NCBI GenBank assembly: GCA_035765775.1
Contig: DASTWV010000049.1
Span: 1-45,205, forward strand
Reading direction: 5' to 3'
Length of the DNA stretch: 45,205 nt
Origin: Actinomycetota bacterium
Lineage (GTDB): Bacteria; Actinomycetota; CADDZG01; JAHWKV01; JAOPZY01
Within the stretch, counting starts at the first letter, position 1. Every line of letters starts with the position of its first letter. The position numbers and the translations under genes are program-made. Shown piece after piece: positions 41,667 through 45,205 of the stretch. The notes below the pieces were generated by a model. The model made no database searches. It saw only the letters and a list, made by a program, of their open reading frames with translations, and had not been told where the DNA came from.

Positions 41667-42607
41667 CCCCCGGTGGCCCCCATCGGGGCACCCACCGGGT
41701 TGCGCAGGACGCCGATGCCTTCGATCTCCAGCTCCACCACGTCGCCCGGTGCCAGCCGCCGGCCGAGGTCCAGCCCGCAGCACCCGCCCGGGGTCCCCGA
41801 CCCGTAGACGTCGCCGGCCTCGACGCCCTCTCCGGCGGAGACGTGGGCGATCATCTCGGCCCAGCTCCAGCGGGCCTCAGACGACCGTCCCCGGCCCCAC
41901 TCCTCGCCGTTCACCCGGCACGCCATGGCCAGGTCGGGCTGGGCCCCCAGCTCGTCCGCGGTGACGATGCACGGCCCGAGCCCGGTGCAGAAGTCCTTGG
42001 CCTTGGCCGGGCCGAGCCAGGTGGTGGCCTCCTTGGCCTGCATGTCCCGGGCGGAGAAGTCGTTCAGGACGCTGAAGCCGAAGATGTGGCCCGGGGCGTC
42101 GGGGACCGCGATGTCCGTGCCCGGCCGCCCGACGATCATCGCCATCTCCAGCTCGAAGTCGAGATGTGTGGTGTAGGAGGGCCACGGGCAGGTCTCCTCG
42201 GGGCCGATCATCCGGCGGTGATTGCCCTTGTAGTACACCGGCGCCTCGTACCAGTAGGCGGGGACCTCGCTGCCCCGGCGTTCCGCCCCCTGGCGCACAT
42301 GGCTTTCGAAGGCGAGGAAGTCGCGGAGGGAGGCGAGGCGGTCCAGGGGGCACACCCAGCGGAAGCCCGGGGCGCCCTGCCACACCGTCGGCTCCTCGGG
42401 CGATGCGGCGATCAGGGACCGGACCGCCTCCCAGGCCTCCGGCCCGGCCTCGATGAGGGTGGCCACCGACCACAGGTAGGGCGGGACCTCGTCCTCACCG
42501 GTCGCCAGCGACCAGGCCACCACGAGGTCCAGTGGCCCCCCGCCGGGCACCGCCACCGCGACGCGCGGCGAGGGCAGGGCATCGTTGCGGTACCGCCAGA
42601 TCCGCAT
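41663..42607 (-). CDS. Fumarylacetoacetate hydrolase (FAH) family protein
   Basis: This 314-aa FAH-family protein has the metal site HLDFELEMAMIVG, the loop GHIFGFSVLNDFSARDMQ and GSGTPGGCCGLDLGR. A preceding LRDFLAFESHVRQGAERRGS and NHRRMIGPEETCPWPSY fit this family. In the homogentisate pathway it would cut fumarylacetoacetate to fumarate and acetoacetate. It is shorter than the classic FAH (about 420 aa) but within the bacterial range. It starts at ATG 42607 with a weak ribosome-binding site, 13 bp after the dioxygenase stop. No maleylacetoacetate isomerase is present, so it may also accept maleylacetoacetate. Confidence 0.88.
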   Translation of the reverse strand: MRIWRYRNDALPSPRVAVAVPGGGPLDLVVAWSLATGEDEVPPYLWSVATLIEAGPEAWEAVRSLIAASPEEPTVWQGAPGFRWVCPLDRLASLRDFLAFESHVRQGAERRGSEVPAYWYEAPVYYKGNHRRMIGPEETCPWPSYTTHLDFELEMAMIVGRPGTDIAVPDAPGHIFGFSVLNDFSARDMQAKEATTWLGPAKAKDFCTGLGPCIVTADELGAQPDLAMACRVNGEEWGRGRSSEARWSWAEMIAHVSAGEGVEAGDVYGSGTPGGCCGLDLGRRLAPGDVVELEIEGIGVLRNPVGAPMGATGG

Positions 42608-42620
42608 GGCGGTGTCGAAA

Positions 42621-43733
42621 CTAGTCGAGCAGCCCCATCCCTGCTGCCCACGAGGTGGTGTACTCCTTGATCTCGGCGCCGTCCAGAGCCGGATCCACCG
42701 CCAGTGGCCGGCGGGTCTCCACCATCACGGCCACCTCGTCAGTGCGCTGCTTGGTCTTCGCGGCGGCGATAGCGGCGGGCTGCGGGCCGTGAGGGATCCC
42801 TTGTGGGTGGTGGGTCAGGAAGCCTTCACCGATTCCAGCTCGTGAGAAAAAGCTGCCGGCGTGGTAGAAGAGCACCTCGTCGGCGTCGATGTTGGCGTGG
42901 TAGAACGGCACCTTCAGCACGGCCGGGTCCTCCTCCAGAGGACGGGGGACGAACGAGCAGATGACGAATCCCTCGTTGGCGAACGTGCAGTGCGCCGACG
43001 GCGGCATGTGGTAGCTGGGCGAGTAGACCGGGCGGTGGTCGAGGATGTTCAGCCGCACCGGGCAGAGGTCGCCCTGCCAGCCGACCACGTCGAGCGGGTG
43101 CCAGGCGAACCAGGCCGAAGTCCACGTGCCGTCCCGCTTGATGCGCACCTCGAAGGAGCCGGCCTCGTCGTGCGGGCAGGGCTCGGGCACCTCCAGCATG
43201 CCGGGGTCGAACTGGGCGTGGCGTCCCATGAGGCCCCGATCGGGGAGGTGGTACTCGCCGGTGCCCTCGATGACGAACAGGAACGCCTCCGACTCTGGCA
43301 CGATCCGGTGCGTGGTCCCCTTCGGGAGGACGACGTAGTCGCCCGGCCGGTAGCGCAGCGGCCCGTAGTCGGTCTCGACGACGCCTTCGCCCCGGTGCAC
43401 GAAGTAGCACACGTCCCCGTCGGCGTCCCGGAGGAAGTAGGGCATCGGCGCACGGCGCCGGGAGACGAAAAGGCGGACGTCCTCGTTGCCCGCCACCAGT
43501 GCCCAGCCGCCCTTCGGATCGGCGGCGTCGGCCGGGGTCACCCGGTTGAGGTCGAAGGCCCGCGGCCGGAGCGGGCCCTCGATGCGCACCCAGGCGGTCG
43601 GTGGGTGGGTGCGGTACAGGTGTGAGGAGCGCCCGAAGAACGTCTCCCGGCCGTGCTCCTCCTCGAAGGTGCCCTCGGGTATGGCAACGTGCGCCTGCCG
43701 GGTGACGATCCCCTTGGAGAAGACGGGGTCCAC
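42621..43733 (-). CDS. hmgA: Homogentisate 1,2-dioxygenase
   Basis: This 370-aa enzyme opens the ring of homogentisate with oxygen to give maleylacetoacetate. The conserved features are FSKGIVTRQAHVAIPEGTFE, HGRETFFGRSSHLYR, the metal-site segment HANIDADEVLFYH, and EGFLTHHPQGIPHGPQP. The start is taken as GTG 43733, since the HPPD stop lies at 43747 and no ATG gives a better frame. It is slightly short at the N-terminus against some relatives. It follows HPPD directly in the operon and is followed by the FAH-family gene; the product flow fits the pathway. Confidence 0.93.
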   Translation of the reverse strand: MDPVFSKGIVTRQAHVAIPEGTFEEEHGRETFFGRSSHLYRTHPPTAWVRIEGPLRPRAFDLNRVTPADAADPKGGWALVAGNEDVRLFVSRRRAPMPYFLRDADGDVCYFVHRGEGVVETDYGPLRYRPGDYVVLPKGTTHRIVPESEAFLFVIEGTGEYHLPDRGLMGRHAQFDPGMLEVPEPCPHDEAGSFEVRIKRDGTWTSAWFAWHPLDVVGWQGDLCPVRLNILDHRPVYSPSYHMPPSAHCTFANEGFVICSFVPRPLEEDPAVLKVPFYHANIDADEVLFYHAGSFFSRAGIGEGFLTHHPQGIPHGPQPAAIAAAKTKQRTDEVAVMVETRRPLAVDPALDGAEIKEYTTSWAAGMGLLD

Positions 43734-43746
43734 TAGAGGGCGTCCA

Positions 43747-44835
43747 TTACAGGTTGCCCCGGAGGGCCTGCTCCCGCTCGATGGCTTCGAAGAGGGCCTT
43801 GAAGTTGCCCGCCCCGAAGCCCAGCGAGCCATGCCGCTCGATGATCTCCAGGAAGAACGTCGGCCGGTCCTGGAGGGGGGCGGTGAAGATCTGCAGCAGG
43901 TAGCCGTCGTCGTCGCTGTCGACCAGGATGGCGTTGTCCTGCAACGGTTGCAGGTGCTCGGCGACCTCGGGAACCCGGAGCACGGCGTCGTCGTAGTAAT
44001 GGTCCGGCACCCCGAGGAACGGCACGCCCGCCGCCCGCATGGCGGCGACGGCGGCCACGATGTCGTCGGTCTGCAGGGCGATGTGCTGCACCCCCGGGGT
44101 GCCGTAGTACTCCAGATACTCCTCGATCTGCGATTTGCGCCGCCCGGCGGCGGGCTCGTTGATCGGCAGCTTGATCTTGCCCTTGCCGTCCCACAGCACC
44201 TTGGACATGAGGGCGGAGTACTCCGTCGAGATGTCGGCCTCGGAGAAGTGCAGCATCTCGGCGAAGCCCATCACCGCCTCGTAGAAGGCGACCCACTCGT
44301 CCATGCGGCCCAGCTCGACGTTGCCCACGACGTGGTCGATGCTGCGGATGCCCAGGTCGGGCGTTGGCAGGCTGGGCTGCACGGGTTGGAAGCCGGGCAG
44401 GAACACGCCCCGGTAGTCGTCCCGGGAGATGAGCGAGTGCACCGTGTCGCCGTAGGTGCCGATCGACGCCCGCACGACGGTGCCGTGCTCATCCTCGATC
44501 TTCTCGGGCAGGGCGACGCTGGTCGCCCCCCGCTCCAGGGCGGTCCAGTAGGCCGCCTCGGCGTCGGGGACGGTGAAGGCGACGTCGCGTACCCCGTCGC
44601 CGTGGTGGCGGACGTGGTCGGCGATCTCGCCGGCGGCGCCCAGGGCGCCGGTGAACACGAAGGTGGCGTCACCCTGGCGGACGCACCAGCTGGCCCGGTC
44701 CCGGCTGCCGGTCTCCAGGCCACGGTGGGCGACGGGGGTGAAGCCCAGCGCCCGGTAGAACTGGGCGGCCTGCCAGGCGTTGCCGACGTAGAACTCGACG
44801 TGGTCCACCCCGAGGATCGGGAAGGCGTCGTCCAT
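43747..44835 (-). CDS. hppD: 4-Hydroxyphenylpyruvate dioxygenase
   Basis: This 362-aa enzyme converts 4-hydroxyphenylpyruvate to homogentisate with oxygen. It has two VOC domains. The N-terminal one starts ILGVDHVEFYVGNAWQAAQF. The C-terminal one holds the iron ligands: His168 in RSIDHVVGNV, His251 in VQHIALQTDD and Glu330 in FFLEIIERHG. Conserved YGTPGVQHIALQTDD and GNFKALFEAIEREQ are clear. The ATG at 44835 follows GGAGG; the longer frame to 45054 runs into the repeat. It is the first gene of the tyrosine operon, and a short perfect palindrome lies 30 bp upstream (44865-44877). Confidence 0.95.
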   Translation of the reverse strand: MDDAFPILGVDHVEFYVGNAWQAAQFYRALGFTPVAHRGLETGSRDRASWCVRQGDATFVFTGALGAAGEIADHVRHHGDGVRDVAFTVPDAEAAYWTALERGATSVALPEKIEDEHGTVVRASIGTYGDTVHSLISRDDYRGVFLPGFQPVQPSLPTPDLGIRSIDHVVGNVELGRMDEWVAFYEAVMGFAEMLHFSEADISTEYSALMSKVLWDGKGKIKLPINEPAAGRRKSQIEEYLEYYGTPGVQHIALQTDDIVAAVAAMRAAGVPFLGVPDHYYDDAVLRVPEVAEHLQPLQDNAILVDSDDDGYLLQIFTAPLQDRPTFFLEIIERHGSLGFGAGNFKALFEAIEREQALRGNL

Positions 44836-44864
44836 GTGAAGCCTCCAGCGTTGCGTTCGGCCCT

Positions 44865-44877
44865 CGATCAATGATCG
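44865..44877. promoter_or_regulatory. Palindromic operator candidate upstream of the tyrosine operon
   Basis: CGATCA (44865-44870) and TGATCG (44872-44877) are exact inverted repeats around one A, 30-42 bp upstream of the HPPD start. No regulator gene for the operon lies next to it in the window, so the binding protein is unknown. Its place fits a repressor site for the tyrosine operon. Confidence 0.5.
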
Positions 44878-44960
44878 CGCCGCATCCCGGCAGCGGTTGG
44901 AGGACGCGGCCGGTTTGCCGTGTTCGTTCTGGGGAGTTTCTGGTCCCGTTTTGGGCCAAA

Positions 44961-45178
44961 AAGCTCCCCGCGATGATGTGGGCGGCGGTCCGGATCCGGG
45001 CTCTGACGCGTTCGGGGTCCACCCATGCGGCCCCTCGGCCGAACTCGGGGACATTCGTCCCGGTCAGTGGGACACCTATGAGGGTCGGGCTGTCAAGCGG
45101 CGGTTTGCTTCGCCTTTGCCTTTCCCCTCCCGGACCAACCGAGGGCCGTCTGCGAAGCAGACCGAAGGCCCTTGACGG
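44961..45178. repeat. Right copy of inverted repeat shared with window's left end
   Basis: This copy is the reverse complement of the left-end repeat. Bases 45045-45178 match 134-1 with one mismatch; inward to about 44961 the similarity continues, but this copy lacks about 40 bases present in the left copy. A hairpin made of AGGGCC/GGCCCT and GTCTGC/GCAGAC arms is present near its outer edge, as on the left. The last 27 bases of the window (45179-45205) have no counterpart at the left end. A short palindrome TTTTGG-g-CCAAAA (44949-44961) lies at its inner border. Bases 44878-44948 hold the HPPD promoter region and no gene. Confidence 0.9.
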
Positions 45179-45205
45179 GTGAGAAGGCCCCCTGGCAAGC
45201 TGTCG

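Noticed and set aside
1-45178. Linear plasmid telomeres
   Set aside because: The outer hairpins are suggestive, but the right end continues 27 bases beyond the repeat and the repeats are diverged inward; no telomere-binding or replication gene is present.
1-45205. Composite transposon or integrated element bounded by the end repeats
   Set aside because: No transposase, integrase or resolvase is visible, and the interior holds ordinary chromosomal genes such as a complete tyrosine operon.
1-45205. tRNA, rRNA or riboswitch
   Set aside because: No cloverleaf with a conserved T-loop, no rRNA sequence and no recognisable riboswitch core were seen on reading both strands; a covariance-model scan was not possible.

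Overview
The window is high-GC DNA with dense, mostly short-gapped genes on both strands and many GTG starts. It reads as a chromosomal segment of an uncultured or little-studied actinobacterium (Actinomycetota). Two traits suggest an Acidimicrobiia-like lineage, though this is inference: a secreted protein (38499-39644) built of GYWL...DGGIF...GSMGG repeats, and five very large LuxR/TPR regulators. I see no rRNA, tRNA, CRISPR array, transposase, integrase or phage structural gene.

Layout. (1) 1-389 and about 44961-45178 carry the same repeat in inverted orientation; the outer 134 bp differ at one base. (2) 390-10004: a DksA/TraR-type zinc finger protein, then a leftward set (glycosyltransferase, LuxR/ATPase regulator, O-methyltransferase, ABM-like small protein) diverging from a TetR repressor that is translationally coupled to a second giant LuxR/ATPase regulator. 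(3) 10123-14449: a leftward operon (TPR regulator-like protein broken by a 13-bp duplication, SAM methyltransferase, TetR, SRPBCC protein) diverging from a cupin. (4) 14479-14965: a noncoding array of about four long imperfect repeats with a hairpin at each junction. (5) 15016-19000: NYN ribonuclease, membrane-anchored SGNH esterase, ArsC-like reductase, and two unknown genes, one of visibly lower GC. (6) 19045-23348: a sulfur module with a rhodanese-luciferase-like fusion, an MBL-fold/double rhodanese protein, a divergent GntR regulator and a TauE/SafE (TSUP) exporter.

(7) 23640-32351: a TetR remnant, a LuxR/ATPase regulator, an aromatic-type FAD monooxygenase, a SnoaL-like cyclase, an O-methyltransferase split by a one-base frameshift, an alpha/beta hydrolase and a TPR-LuxR regulator. 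The enzyme set resembles aromatic polyketide (anthracycline-type) tailoring, but the window has no ketosynthase, ACP or other scaffold-building enzyme. (8) 32708-37036: an operon of SNF2 helicase, SWIM zinc-finger protein and a 58-aa conserved protein. (9) 37100-39644: a MocR aminotransferase remnant, an MBL hydrolase with an altered metal motif, and the secreted repeat protein. (10) 39717-44835: a leftward tyrosine/homogentisate catabolic operon: HPPD, homogentisate dioxygenase, an FAH-family hydrolase and acetoacetyl-CoA synthetase. It would take 4-hydroxyphenylpyruvate to fumarate and acetoacetyl-CoA, but no maleylacetoacetate isomerase is present.

The features most worth a second look are the rhodanese-LLM fusion in the sulfur module, the 14.5-kb repeat array, the inverted repeats at both window ends, the exact 13-bp duplication that breaks the TPR regulator, and the low-GC orphan pair at 17.5-19.0 kb. 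Two probable operators for TetR repressors and a near-consensus leaderless promoter for the GntR gene are also visible.
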